From Neoscytalidium dimidiatum (lineage: Eukaryota > Ascomycota > Dothideomycetes > Botryosphaeriales > Botryosphaeriaceae), in NCBI GenBank assembly GCA_037367355.1, contig CM074697.1, positions 806,001 through 870,000 of the forward strand: 64,000 nucleotides of DNA, given 5' to 3'. Of the stretch, positions 33,152 to 43,868 are shown piece after piece; the stretch's first letter is position 1, and each line of letters opens with the position of its first letter. The position numbers and the translations under genes were made by a program. Below the pieces are notes generated by a model. The model was not told the DNA's origin. It saw only the letters and a program-made list of their open reading frames with translations, and did no database searches.

Positions 33152-34439
33152 TCGTTAGCGTATATCTCATGTATATAAATAAATCATGTTGGTAGTCTTC
33201 ATAAGCATGCTCATTCACTCCTTTTACTCTTTTTTAATACCAAAGTCAATCTACCATAATATTCTGCTAAATATTCGACACAGTTCGCCTCGATTTCGGA
33301 AAGTCAATGCTGCCAACCCCTGTCTATGGAGCGGTCTGCCGCACTTTTGAGGAAGAAGTTTTAGCTAAACATCGATGAGAAATGCTGTGCGCTGTGGAAC
33401 AAAGGTAGTGGTGGGGGGTGTTTACCGCTTCCTTGGCGATGCTGTAACCCTGAATGGTGTCTCCCAATGAAACTTAGCCCGATACCAATTAATACCAGAT
33501 ACTCTGTTACGATTAGCAGAATGAGAAATCCGAGGGAAATCTGTCTTGCTGAATAGAACCCGGGTAGCCGACCACAAGTCCTTCTAAGTAGAATTTTTCA
33601 CGTGACCATCGAACATCGGTTCAGGATCTTACCACGGGCATGAAGCTGGATCTAAACAAAAAGAACCATCTCGCCAATAAAAGCTATGAATTCCAAAACA
33701 ACAAAAGGAAAATGAATATCCTTGGGGTCAACCAAAATTCGTTTAAATTTCCATTAACAACAGTCCGTTAAGCATGCCTTCGCCCAGATTGCAGAAGACC
33801 GAGCGAGTTGTCCAAAAAGAAAATCACGTAGCCCTCACCCTCCTTAAGTTACCACACATATTTGTCTCGGGATGTCGCCCTATGGCGGGACTTTCTACAC
33901 CAGACATGGCTCGGTAACGTCTCCATAATTCAATGAATTACATCTGGTACATATGCCGTTTCTACTTCTCATACGTTCTATAGTATGTACAGAAAGACGC
34001 TTTACGGTAAAAGGGAGTTGGACCGATCAAAGTATCTGGCATTTACGATTGATATTCTGTCTATGCAACGCAAGACTAAAAGATAATAGCAAGCTATCCG
34101 AATTAGAGGTGTTCCCTCATTACACCTCTGCTAACCCCGCAAGGACTTGAGGCCCGCTGTCATGGGCCAAAACACCTAGTATAGGTATTTCGTCTTTGGA
34201 AACCCAATCATCCTTCTCTTTATGTTTTAATTTGATTCTCCTGCCTAAACAAGCGTCCGATAACCTTGTCGGTGTTCTACTTTCCGCGTCTTCATCGCAA
34301 ATCATGACCTCATTGGAAAGAGAAATACGTAAAGGATGTTGTTACTAAGCTAAGAGAGTAAGTTTTTATCTGGTACTTTCTTGTTTTGCTTACATCTCGG
34401 AACCCATTGAGGCGTTGTATTGTTTTTATGTAGTGTTGA
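33152..34439. other. AT-rich stretch between copies 2 and 3
   Basis: By eye this is clearly richer in A and T than its surroundings. No gene or intact element seen. No terminal repeats could be paired. It could be an old, mutated (RIP-like) insert, but I cannot compute dinucleotide ratios. Confidence 0.45.
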
Positions 34440-35015
34440 TCATTCATCATTCTCTTCAGCAGTTTTCAAACACCACAATTCCCCCCTTCTGAACTCACTG
34501 TTCGCAAACCACGCTACAATTACACCGTTCTTATCCCGCAGAACCCTTTCCGAAGTCTGAAAATTGCCGCCGGGAAAGGCACCTTTTTCGCCCCATAGAG
34601 ACCTCCCGGAGAGGGTGCTGAATTCGCCATCCGGAACAAAGAAAACGTTATTTAGTACCAACATTCCCTTCTGGCCGTCGCTTTTGCCGATGCGAAGACG
34701 AATCGTGCCAATGCCGTGTGCGGTGGTACTGGGTGTCAAGCGTACGGGATCTATAGAGCGAAACGACACGAATTGGGCACGAGTATTGCATGTGGAGTGG
34801 CGTCCAGAGAGAGAAAGGATCCACGAATCACGGTTTGGGGTGATGGACTCCGAGTCTGGTGGCTCAGGTCTTGGTTTTTCTTGGTCTGAGGTGGACGAGG
34901 AAAGAGAGGCGTCCGATGGACTGCGGCAAAGTGATGTGCGAGGCGGTGTTGATTGGAGGGATGCGGTAGGACCCCGACCCATAGTCTTGACCTTAACTTT
35001 GAGATGGAAGGGCAT
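34440..35015 (-). CDS. Copia retropepsin-like (Pol beta-barrel) protein, copy 3, short, no catalytic Asp
   Basis: Intronless frame of 191 residues. The N-terminus has KTMGRGPTAS in common with copy 2, followed by a Ser/Pro/Glu-rich linker. Residues 63-188 hold the fold: SWIL, CNTRAQFVSF, HGIGTIRLRI (100-109), LVLNNVFFVPDGEF (119-132) and GVIVAWFANSEF...LWCLK at the end. The catalytic DSG is replaced by SLSG, so it has no Asp. The protein stops right after the barrel, so it lacks the helical domain of copy 2. It is 2 kb from copy 2 on the same strand and is probably a tandem, diverged duplicate. The function is unknown. Confidence 0.6.
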   Translation of the reverse strand: MPFHLKVKVKTMGRGPTASLQSTPPRTSLCRSPSDASLSSSTSDQEKPRPEPPDSESITPNRDSWILSLSGRHSTCNTRAQFVSFRSIDPVRLTPSTTAHGIGTIRLRIGKSDGQKGMLVLNNVFFVPDGEFSTLSGRSLWGEKGAFPGGNFQTSERVLRDKNGVIVAWFANSEFRRGELWCLKTAEENDE

Positions 35016-36105
35016 TGGTTACGTTGAGATGGAAGAGCGCGAACATGAGCAATGTAGAGGGTGACAGAGAGAGACCGAGAAAGCGGCAGAAATATGAAGC
35101 CTAAAGTTGACACTATTGGATCGGCCTCATAAGCCGGGTTGTCTGGAACTCGCTACGATCTTGTCGTGCAAAGCACAACAGTGAGCTCTCCATATACGCA
35201 ACGAACCCGCGATCAATCAACCCAACTTGGTCTGGTAGTATGGAGAGTTGCATAAGCAAAGTCTGGACGTATTAAAGCAGCATGATTGACCGCTGGATGA
35301 AAATCACGTGCTTCGATGTATCCGATCTGCATTCTTTGGCGTTCGTCGGGAGCAGATACGTCATTGATGCGTGGTGCGTTCCACAGTCAGGATAACGCCG
35401 AGGAAAGAACAAACAGGGTCACACTCAAACTAGAACAATCGCATTTCATGTGGAGTTGTGCTCTCCCGACACACGGATCTATGAAAAGGCCTACCGGGAT
35501 CTTTTAATGATGAGAGTGACGAAGTACATGAGCTCAGCGAATTTGCTGTGGAGTTGGATTTCTTGATATGGCTCCCTGCTGACCTTGATTTTCACGGAGA
35601 CGACAAAGCTCTCCACTTTCCATAAGCCTTAAGAAGAATGAGCTGTAGGTACGAAAAAGAAGAATAGCATCATTGAATTACATGTAGCAGAATATTCGAA
35701 GACGTGCTCGGAGCCTCGCCTCAAGTTGACGGACGTAGCGCCAATCTTGAGTACCCTCTTTTTACGAAATCAAGGAAAGTAATCCATCAATTCACTATGA
35801 AACATGCCGGCATATGAGTTCGCATCAAATACCGCACATCAAACCCAATCCATCCCGCGGATGCTCCGGCTTCGTCAGCCTCGCTGTGACTTGCCATCTT
35901 TTTCCCACGTGCCATACCCGAATAGGCAGTTTTGTGCATGAACATCAAACCGGCTGGTCTCCCCGCTGAGTATGCTTGTAGATAAAGATAAGCTGTAGCT
36001 GTGCTCTCAAGGGAATGAGCTATAAGAACACCCATTTTCATTGCAATTTTAAGAATTGTCCGTCTGCAAGCGCACACAATTCTCTCTCCTAATAACTGCT
36101 TCACC
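35016..36105. other. Intergenic, amine-oxidase promoter
   Basis: 1.1 kb without a supported gene. Open frames on the minus strand near 35.8-36.2 kb overlap the amine-oxidase start and are shadows. Confidence 0.45.
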
Positions 36106-37758
36106 ATGACTCGCTCCAAAGAAGGCTTTCTCTGGACACCGGACGCTACGAAAAGCGGCCTCGAGACCGACTCTATCACCAAAAGCACTCCGACCTCCCA
36201 ACTCAAATCCACCTACGACATCGTCGTTGTCGGAGCCGGGTTCGCCGGACTGATCGCCGCTCGCGACCTCTCCCTGGATCCCAGCCTCAGCGTTCTTCTC
36301 ATCGAGGGGCGGGATCGTATTGGCGGCCGGACATGGACCGCGAAAGAACTTGGTGAAGAGTTTGAGATGGGAGGCACATGGGTTCACTGGTATGATCCGC
36401 ACGTCTTATTAAACATCCGCTTTCGCAAGCACGCGATTCCAAGACCTGCTAACGACCATCTGCTCCTCACAGGAACCAACCTCACGTATATGCAGAACTG
36501 TCACGCTATAAGTTACACACCAAGCTCAAGACAACCGCTGGCAATTATGCCGCTGAAACCCACTACTACAAGCCACGCTACGGAGCCATTACAAGCCTAC
36601 CCCCCGACGCTGTTGCTGAGACAGCACAACGAGTGGCTGACGCTTTCTTTACGGTCAACAATCTGTCAAGTAGATCCTGGATGCCGTATCCACACGACCC
36701 TCTCCGCATCCCAGCACCTTGGAAGCAGTTGGACCACCTCTCAGTCGCAGACCGCTTGGCGCAGCTCTCATTCCCGCAGAGAGAGAAAGATATTTTTGAG
36801 AGCCTGATTGCCAGTTTTGGCTCGGCACCGGGCGCAGAGATAGGATTTGTGGAAGCTTTGAGATGGTACGCGCTTGGTGGGCACAGCATGCAGGGTGTAT
36901 TTGAGTTAGCAGGTGTGTATAAGTTAGGTGGAGGTGGGATGACGGCTTTCGCAAGGGAAATACTGGGTGACTACTGTGGTGACGTGGCGTTTGGCACGGT
37001 AGTCAAAGGGATAGAGCAACATGAAAGTGGAGTAAATCTGGTGACAGATAAGAGAGGTGTACTCAAAGCAGGACACGTGGTTTGCACGGTGCCTCTGTAA
37101 GTCATTTGCATCCTAGTCCACTAGATTTCGGAGACTGATCTGCATGGTTTGAAGGAACTGTCTAGGAGATGTGACATTCACTCCACCACTCGGGCAGATT
37201 AAGGAAGAAGCTGTCCGCCACGGACACATCAACCAAGGCGCCAAGGTGCATGTGCGTCTGAAAGAGACTGAGCCTGGCTGGTTCGCAATGGCTGTCCCCA
37301 ATGGTGACTCACCATGGTGTTTTGCCTTCTCAGACCATAACGGGACTGGAATGGGCGAAGGCAAACGCACCTACGCAATCGCGTTTGGTTACAACGATCG
37401 AATCCCTGACCCAACAAAGCCCGAGAACTTCGCCCAGGTCGTGGAATCATTCACATGGAACCTTCGACCGTCTGCAAATGAACGAAGTCAAGTCACTGCT
37501 TATTTGACACATCCTTGGCATCTTGACCCTTTAGCTAAAGGTGTGTGGGCATGCTGGGGCCCTAACGCGATGAGCCGGTATTTGGCTGAGTTGCAAAGAC
37601 CACACGGGAGGGTATTTTTTGCAAGCGCCGATTGGGCCGATGGATGGAGAGGATTCGTCGATGGTGCAATTGAAAGCGGTGCGAGAGTAGCTCGGGAGGT
37701 ACTGCTTGTGCGCAAGACGGAGGAGACCGGAGTGACTAAAGAATCCGCGAAACTTTAG
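36106..37758 (+). CDS. FAD-dependent amine oxidase, MAO-N type, peroxisomal (AKL end)
   Basis: Exons 36106-36389, 36473-37096 and 37155-37758 (introns 83 and 58 nt) give 503 residues. The dinucleotide-binding GAGFAG is at 43-48, followed by GRDRIGGRTW (68-77) and EMGGTWVHW (87-95), the flavin-contact motif shared with Aspergillus MAO-N. ADWADGWRGFVDGAIESG near the C-terminus is the second FAD-binding motif. The protein ends in AKL, a type-1 peroxisomal signal, as MAO-N ends in ARL. The family oxidises primary amines to aldehydes with release of ammonia and hydrogen peroxide, which fits peroxisomes. The start MTRSKEGFLWTP resembles the MAO-N start. The substrate is unknown. It is 8 kb from the ODC-family gene. 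Confidence 0.92.
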
Positions 37759-37897
37759 ATCACCTTCTAAAACCTGTTCTGAAGCACTTCCGAGATGTCG
37801 CGTACTGAAACAATTGAATACAGATATCTTTTTTACCTTGCTTTCTATACGTTAATGTATTCCTTGACATCCTACTTCCATTCTTTCATTCAGCAAA

Positions 37898-39573
37898 TCA
37901 GTGGCCAAAATATCTCTTCTCAACCCACCTCTCTTCATAATCATCAACCAATCTCCCGATAACCACCCTTATGTCCGGGAAGACATGCATTAATCTTCCA
38001 ACACCCATCTTGCCCGCCATATAGGTTACAAAGACGATGTTCTTCTCTGGGACGCCATGATCCACAAGCACCTTGACAGCCATCAGCGCGGCACCACCAC
38101 TCGACATTTGAGTGTCTAAGAGGAGTACACGTTCGTGGGTCTCGATATCCTTTGGTAGGGCTCTGTAGTGTAATTCTGGCTCTCCGGTCCGGTAGTTGGT
38201 CTGGATGAGAATCCGACCATTCCTGGAGTCGGGTAGCACCCGCCTGAAAGCTCTCTCCAGCGCACTGCCGCCGCGGAGAATGGTGACGGCACTAGTCTCT
38301 CCAGTGGGCTTCAGGCCTCTGTAAACTGTGTCCATAGGAGTTGTGACATCAACCACGTCGAAGTTCATGCACACGAGAGATTCTTCGATGAGCAACGCGC
38401 AAATGCGGTCGAAGTAGAAGATGAAATTTTCTCGATCCAGACTCGGGTTAATCAAGAGCGTATGGATCGCCCGGTTCTGCCTCGTCTCCGGGAGCACTAT
38501 AACATTGGGGGAGAGTGGAGCCTCCTCTGCAAGCTGTCCGAGACGCTTGAGCTCGGCTTGGTGCATCCTCGATTTGAGAGTAAGAATTTTGTGGATGCGG
38601 TCGGTGACCATGGAGATGGCAACCTTATTTTCGACACCGCGCGGCACGATAAGATCTGCACGTTTCAGAAGCTGAGATCTCTATAATCGGGAATGGACAT
38701 TTTGCTTACCTGCAACTTCTCGCTGGGGCGAAACATATTTGTGGAAATTGGGCTTGACAAATAAAAACCATTGCTTGATGCAGCCTTCGATATCACGACC
38801 TCGGCTCTTCACGTCTCGAACGACTACGAAGGGTCAGTCAGAAAATTCTTGCAACACAGAGAGATGCTCACTTACGTCTCCTGGAGAGACATAAGTCGGG
38901 TTCAGCATCTGCAAAGATCTGCCATAATTTAGTTGCCTGATAAGGTAAGTGATTTTGTCAGGCAACTAACTTTCAGATCTAGCAAATCCAACACACGCGG
39001 GTCATGCAAAGCAAAAATGCCTTCAAGGATAAGGACATGAGGAGAGTAGATGGTGGTCGTCTTCTCGAGGCGCTGGTGCTTCTCGAATGAATACACGGGA
39101 ACCTCTACTTTCTTTCTACGTCGAGGTTAGTGCTATTGGCTTGCAGAATTAAGCAGTGCTGCGAAAGATGGCAAAAGAGGAAATTTACTGGGTAGGGCAT
39201 TGGCGAAGCATGAAGCGAATGCTTGGGTGGCTTACCCCTGCCTTACGTCGCGCAAAACCTGCACGAGAAGATCGAAGTCGATAGCTTCCGGAGAATCGAA
39301 GTCATATTCGTTTCTGAAAGCCTTGGCCGACTGTTCTGGGGTCAAAGGCTTGTAGAATGAGTCCTGAAGAGCAGGTCAGCAAGCTATCACGCGAGCGTTG
39401 CCATCTCCGCAGGATAGACTCACCATAGACAGGATGACGACCCATGGCAGGTTCAGGGCGGAGATGATCGCCAGGGACAGGGTTGTCTTTCCAGAACCGG
39501 AACTACCAGCAACGCCGATAATGCTGGTGTTGGCCCATGGTGGGGAATAATGAGCCCTCTGGACAGTGCTCAT
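37898..39573 (-). CDS. URK1: Uridine kinase with C-terminal UPRT-like domain (URK1)
   Basis: Six exons on the minus strand: 39573-39424, 39363-39236, 39115-38971, 38918-38876, 38823-38710 and 38655-37898, giving 445 residues. The P-loop GSSGSGKT is at about 23-30 and the uridine-kinase motifs DSFYKPL, VYSFEKHQR and LEGIFALHD follow, then VRDVKSRGRDIEGCIKQW. The C-terminal 220 residues form an uracil-phosphoribosyltransferase-like domain (ENKVAISMVTDRIHKIL, TILRGGSALE, LLLDTQMSSGGAAL). The loop LLDTQMSSGG is altered from active UPRT, so that domain may be structural, as proposed for eukaryotic UCKs. The enzyme makes UMP/CMP in pyrimidine salvage. One intron (38919-38970) carries a perfect 12-bp inverted repeat (see findings). 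The gene is divergent from GID8, with under 400 bases between starts. Confidence 0.93.
38929..38969. repeat. Perfect 12-bp inverted repeat in URK1 intron 3
   Basis: TTAGTTGCCTGA at 38929-38940 is exactly complementary in reverse to TCAGGCAACTAA at 38958-38969, with a 17-base loop. Together they fill 41 of the 52 bases of the intron, and one arm starts at the second base of the 5' splice site. Confidence 0.9.
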
Positions 39574-39968
39574 CCTGCGAGGCTGGGAGGTTGCGCTTGG
39601 GAAGCAGAGTGAGGCGGGCTAAGAGAACATGGTGCTGGCGGGGAGATATACGAAACAGGCGAGCGGCGATAGGGTCCTGCACCCTGCATGCGCAATGACT
39701 AAAAATGTTCACGGTGGATTCGAGGTCGTGGTCCAAGCCCACACACATCGAGGGCGGCGGCACGACACGTGACTGCCCTCGGCAGAAGCTTTTCTCCTGC
39801 GCGCGACTTCCCACTTCAGTTCTTCCTCCCACCATCACCTCTCACCAACCCACATCCTCCCCTTCCCGCTGTCCTGTCCGCTTTGTTCTTCGCTATCGTA
39901 CCCCTCAGGTCAGGGCGGGGACGATCGATGGACATGCAATAGAGTAAAGATTCGTCAACTCTGCTACA
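39574..39968. promoter_or_regulatory. Shared bidirectional promoter URK1/GID8
   Basis: 395 bases separate the two start codons. It holds a CACGTG palindrome near 39767 and C/T-rich stretches on the GID8 side. No gene seen. A common regulatory region is inferred from the layout only. Confidence 0.5.
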
Positions 39969-41208
39969 ATGGTACGTTCCCCGCCTCTATCCGATCCTTC
40001 TCGTTCTGACATGCGCAGAGCTCCTCTACGGTTGTTTCGGCCGCCACGCCGACTCAGCGCCATTCTTTTGATGTCCGCGTCGATGCCATAAAGCCCTCGA
40101 AGTCGTATGTCTGCTCCTGTGCTCAACTGACGCGATGCACTCTTCCCCGCCCGCCATTCCTGTGATGTGTTAATAACAAGTTGGGAATCTCTCCGAACTC
40201 CAATGTGGAGAACAAATTTACTTGTGTCTGATTCTGGCGAATCTAATCATTCACGTTTTCGATCGCCGTGGTGCTGCTTGCGAAGTACTGTGTGCTAATA
40301 TTGTCGCCTCAACAGAGATATCAATCATGTCATCATGGACTACCTGGTTAGCGAAGGCTACCCCATGGCTGCGAAACGGTTCGCTATAGAAGCCAACATC
40401 CCCCACACCGCCGAACCGCAATCGATACAGGAGCGCGTTGATATCAGGAATGCTATTCACGCGGGGAACATTGAGGCGGCCATCCACAAAATTAACGACC
40501 TCAACCCTCAGGTTAGTGCAACTCTCTATCTACCTTCCAAACCGCCAAGGCCCCCTCTCTCTTGCTATGATTATCGAAGTATCATGCACCACACATAACC
40601 ACCTCCGGGTGTTGATGATAAACAAAACCTTCAGTCCTCAGTATGATCGGCACATCATATACACGTCATGAATCCGCTGTCTCTTACTAGAGACTCGCGG
40701 CTGATTATTGATACAGATACTCGACCATGACCCGGCCCTGCACTTTGCGCTCCTCCGTCTGCAACTGATCGAGCTGATCCGGAAGTGCATGTCGAGCCCC
40801 AATGCCGATATCACGCCGGCGCTCACATTCGCGACGTCAGAGCTGGCACCACGAGCGCCTACGAACCAAGAGTTCCTTGAGGATCTGGAGCGCACAATGG
40901 CCCTCTTAATATTCCCGCCCGAGAATCTTGCACCGCCGTTGGCTCAGCTGCTCGACCCCTCGCTTCGGCAGACAGTTGCGACAAGGGTCAATGAAGCCAT
41001 CCTGGCAAGCCAGGGCGCAAGTCGTGAGGCTCGCATCAAGCAGCTCGTCCGGCTACGCGCGTGGTCGGAGCAGAAGGCACGGGAGGCGCGCAAGCACATC
41101 CCGCAGAACCTTAGCCTGGGGCTGGACTCCGAGAAGGCAACGGCCGATGACGATGATGACGAATTAATGAATAACGGTAATGGAGAGGCGGACGCGATGA
41201 GGGACTGA
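39969..41208 (+). CDS. GID8: GID8-like subunit of the GID/CTLH ubiquitin ligase
   Basis: Four exons: 39969-39971 (only the ATG), 40019-40104, 40316-40511 and 40717-41208, giving 258 residues. After a short Ser/Thr-rich lead, a LisH motif runs from about 31 to 58 (DINHVIMDYLVSEGYP, AAKRFAIEANI), then CTLH (SIQERVDIRNAIHAGNIEAAI) and a CRA domain to about residue 225. The end is an acidic tail with five Asp in a row. GID8 is a scaffold subunit of the complex that marks gluconeogenic enzymes for destruction when glucose returns. Length matches fungal orthologues. The two last introns (211 and 205 nt) are longer than the window norm. The ATG-only coding exon is supported by the frame joining MSSSTVVSAATPTQRH directly to the LisH. 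Confidence 0.9.
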
Positions 41209-41780
41209 ATGTCTCCTGTCCTATAATTTTCTGCTTCAACCCGGATTTGCTTTTGAAGGTTACAGCATGGCGTTGGCACATGGTTACTGGCGTTTACTGC
41301 GTGGGTATCTATCTGGTTTGCATGGGAACTGGCTATAGGAAGTGATGATGGGACGGTCTGGGTTGGGCATCCTGCGGAACGCACTGTAACATTCATACAT
41401 ACTTGAGCCAGGACAGAACTGTCCTTACGGGTCAAGGAAATAATCAAAGATACCCGTTTTTCAAGCCCAGTATGATGTTAATGGTGGCTCAGGCAATGTT
41501 GTATACAGTAAAGCCTGCTGAAGCATCGACGCACTCGTACGCTATGGCTCCTGACCAAGTGAACCAGTTGTCCAGACATAAGGTTGATCATTTACGGCGT
41601 AGTTCGCAATCATCGTACCTGGTCCGCGCATTTCTCAATTGCTATGTGTACATGGTATTCCTCCTAACCATTTCTTCGTGAGTGCGTTGCTCGCGTTGCG
41701 CCATCGATGCCCGTAATATCTCATGCAGCCGTAAAGCCGTCGAACGCCGTCACATGGGTACCTTTCTCTCGCCGTACACA
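41209..41780. other. Convergent 3' region GID8/PPG1
   Basis: No coding signal. Holds both 3' ends. Confidence 0.5.
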
Positions 41781-42923
41781 CTACAAGAAGTACTCGGTCT
41801 GAACCTCTTTCCCTTGCTGCTGCTGCTGCTGTTCGGCTCTATGTACGTCATTCTCAGGCGCAGCGTCGAAGACATTGAAGAAGCGTTCGCCAGTGTCGCT
41901 GACCTCGAGCACACTGGCCATGTTGCCGCAGCGGTAGCAGTAGTTCGGAGCGCTCCAGACGGTGCTGAGGCGGTCGTCATACAAGACCTGGTACCCTTCT
42001 TGGCACAGCTGGTGGGCGCGCAAGATGTGTGACATGCCATTGACCTCAAGGAACTTCTTGACGACCTGGGCGCCGAAGGTGTAGCCGGCGCCGCGCGGGC
42101 TGAGGCTGAACTCGTCGCGCTCGCTGTCCGGGTCGCTCCACACGAGGTCGGCCATAGGGCCTTCATGAGGGATCTCGCGAAAGCGGTCGATGATCTTGAT
42201 CTGGTCTATGGAGTGAATGCTGGGCGACAAGCCGCCGTGCACGCAGAATATCTGATTGTTGATGACGACCGAAAGCGTCAGGAAGTCGAACATGTCGGTG
42301 AAGTAGTGCCACACGTTGGCGTTGCCGTACTTGCGCGAGCATTCGGTGTAGAAGCCGTACGACTGCGTCACGCCGCGCGACTCATGGTTGCCACGGATGA
42401 GGTGCACGCGGTGGGGATAACGCAGCTTCAGGCACACGAGTAGTGAGATAGTTTCGACGCTGAACAGGCCGCGGTCAACGTAGTCGCCTGGACCGGAGAA
42501 GCACTGTCAGTTTGCGTGTCTGCAAGAGTCGCGCCGCGTCCAGGCTATGTTGCGCTCGATGTGTAGCTGGGACCTAAACGATGGGCCGGTAGCGGAGCAC
42601 GTACCAAGGAAGAGGTAGTTTGTATCTGGACAGAAGCCTCCGATTCGGAATATTTCTATCATGTCAAAAAACTGGCCGTGTATGTCGCCAACGACGGTGA
42701 CGGGGGCGTCGATGTGCACCACATTGCTCTCCTTCATCAAGAGCTCTTTCGCCTTGGCGCATATTGCCTCGATGACGGAGTCGGCGAGGAGCTCCTTCTT
42801 GTAGAGGCGAGCTATACACTCATCGAGGTCGACGGTCGCTGTGATGGGCGCGTTAGCGAGCGAAGTTTTGCGTAGGCGCGCCGGAGCAGGCGATGGTCGA
42901 AGCTTACCCGGGAGGCCTGGCAT
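41781..42923 (-). CDS. PPG1: PP2A-like Ser/Thr phosphatase catalytic subunit PPG1
   Basis: Exons 42923-42908, 42838-42605 and 42487-41781 on the minus strand give 318 residues. All metal-binding motifs of PPP phosphatases are present: GDIHGQF, GDYVDRG (completed across the second intron), RGNHESR, plus [27 protein letters not shown] and [16 protein letters not shown], with the [27 protein letters not shown] stretch, place it in PPG1 rather than PP4 or PP6. In yeast Ppg1 works in the STRIPAK-like Far complex and in mitophagy control. The C-terminus has a Gln run and ends in EYFL, like the methylated DYFL tail of PP2A. The first exon is only 16 nt. It is divergent from the proline-rich gene. 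Confidence 0.92.
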
Positions 42924-43868
42924 AATGTCGTCGGTGGGCGGCGGAGGATGGCTAAGGCGGGCGCAGGACTACCGGTAGGGAGCAGCGAGAGACAGCATTC
43001 GCTTGCGCCGCGGAAGCATTCTGGCCGGGGAGTCAGGAAGGCATGGCCGCGTCGGGGCGGGCGGGCGGGCGGTTGAAGTCGGGTGGTTGAGAAGAAAGCT
43101 TACAGAGGCGACGACGGCTGGGTGGGTGGATGCGTGCATGCACGCAGGGCAGGCTGGGCTGGGCTGGACTAACCTAAGCGTTGGCTGAAGCGCCGCCGCC
43201 ACGGCCATGGCCACGGCCACGGCTACGGCTGCGGGAAGAGGTATACACACGTGATGCCCCAAAGCAAAAGATTCCCCAAAGATTCCCCGTCCCGTTGCGC
43301 GGCCTCAAACGCTCGGCGGTCCCGACTCGACCTCCAACGAGCGCCCGCTTTGCGACTTCTCACTACCTACGCCTGCAGAAATCATCGGGTCCACGGCTAG
43401 TCTCCGCCGCGAGCTGTTTCCATGTCTTCCGTCGCCCGGCTGGCGAGCAATTGTCGTCAATTCGCGCTTGATATCGGCGAGCCACCCCTGCTCTCTTGGA
43501 CTTCTTTCCCTCTTGAGCTCAATTTGGATTTGGCTCTTCTCCGCCTCGCCCTCTGTCCGCCTGCTTTCCATCTTCCGCTTTGATCCTCTCCTCCCCTGAC
43601 AAATTGGCTCCCCATCTATCTCCAAAACGTCATTCGCTTCTTTCTTCTGCTCGCTCTCTGGCGCCGTGATGCGGTAGTTCTGGAGCACTTCGTCAATTTC
43701 GTCGCTCGGTTCTTGTGCGCGCCCTAGCACTGTATCAGCCCGTCCACCGCGCCACGAACGCCCCCCGCGCCTCAACTCTGAACCTTGCCGCTGTCGCTGC
43801 CGCTCAAGGCTATACAGCCATCGCTCGCCGGACCCTGCTGAAGCGCCGATCACTCCAGCGCCGGCTAC
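42924..43868. other. Divergent promoter PPG1/proline-rich gene
   Basis: 0.95 kb, no supported gene. Contains GGC-rich runs near 43060 and a run of GGCCAC-like hexamers near 43200-43230. Confidence 0.45.

Noticed and set aside
33980..34090. Short stretch reading RKTLYG in one frame, like the LYGLKQ of copia reverse transcriptase
   Set aside because: Only six residues, no other RT motif before or after.
35787..36212. Minus-strand 141-residue frame before the amine oxidase
   Set aside because: Overlaps the oxidase start on the other strand and has no protein-like conservation pattern.
23090..37758. A loline-like alkaloid cluster (ODC homologue plus oxidase plus transporter)
   Set aside because: No homologues of the other loline-type enzymes (PLP gamma-lyase type, dioxygenases, P450) are present.
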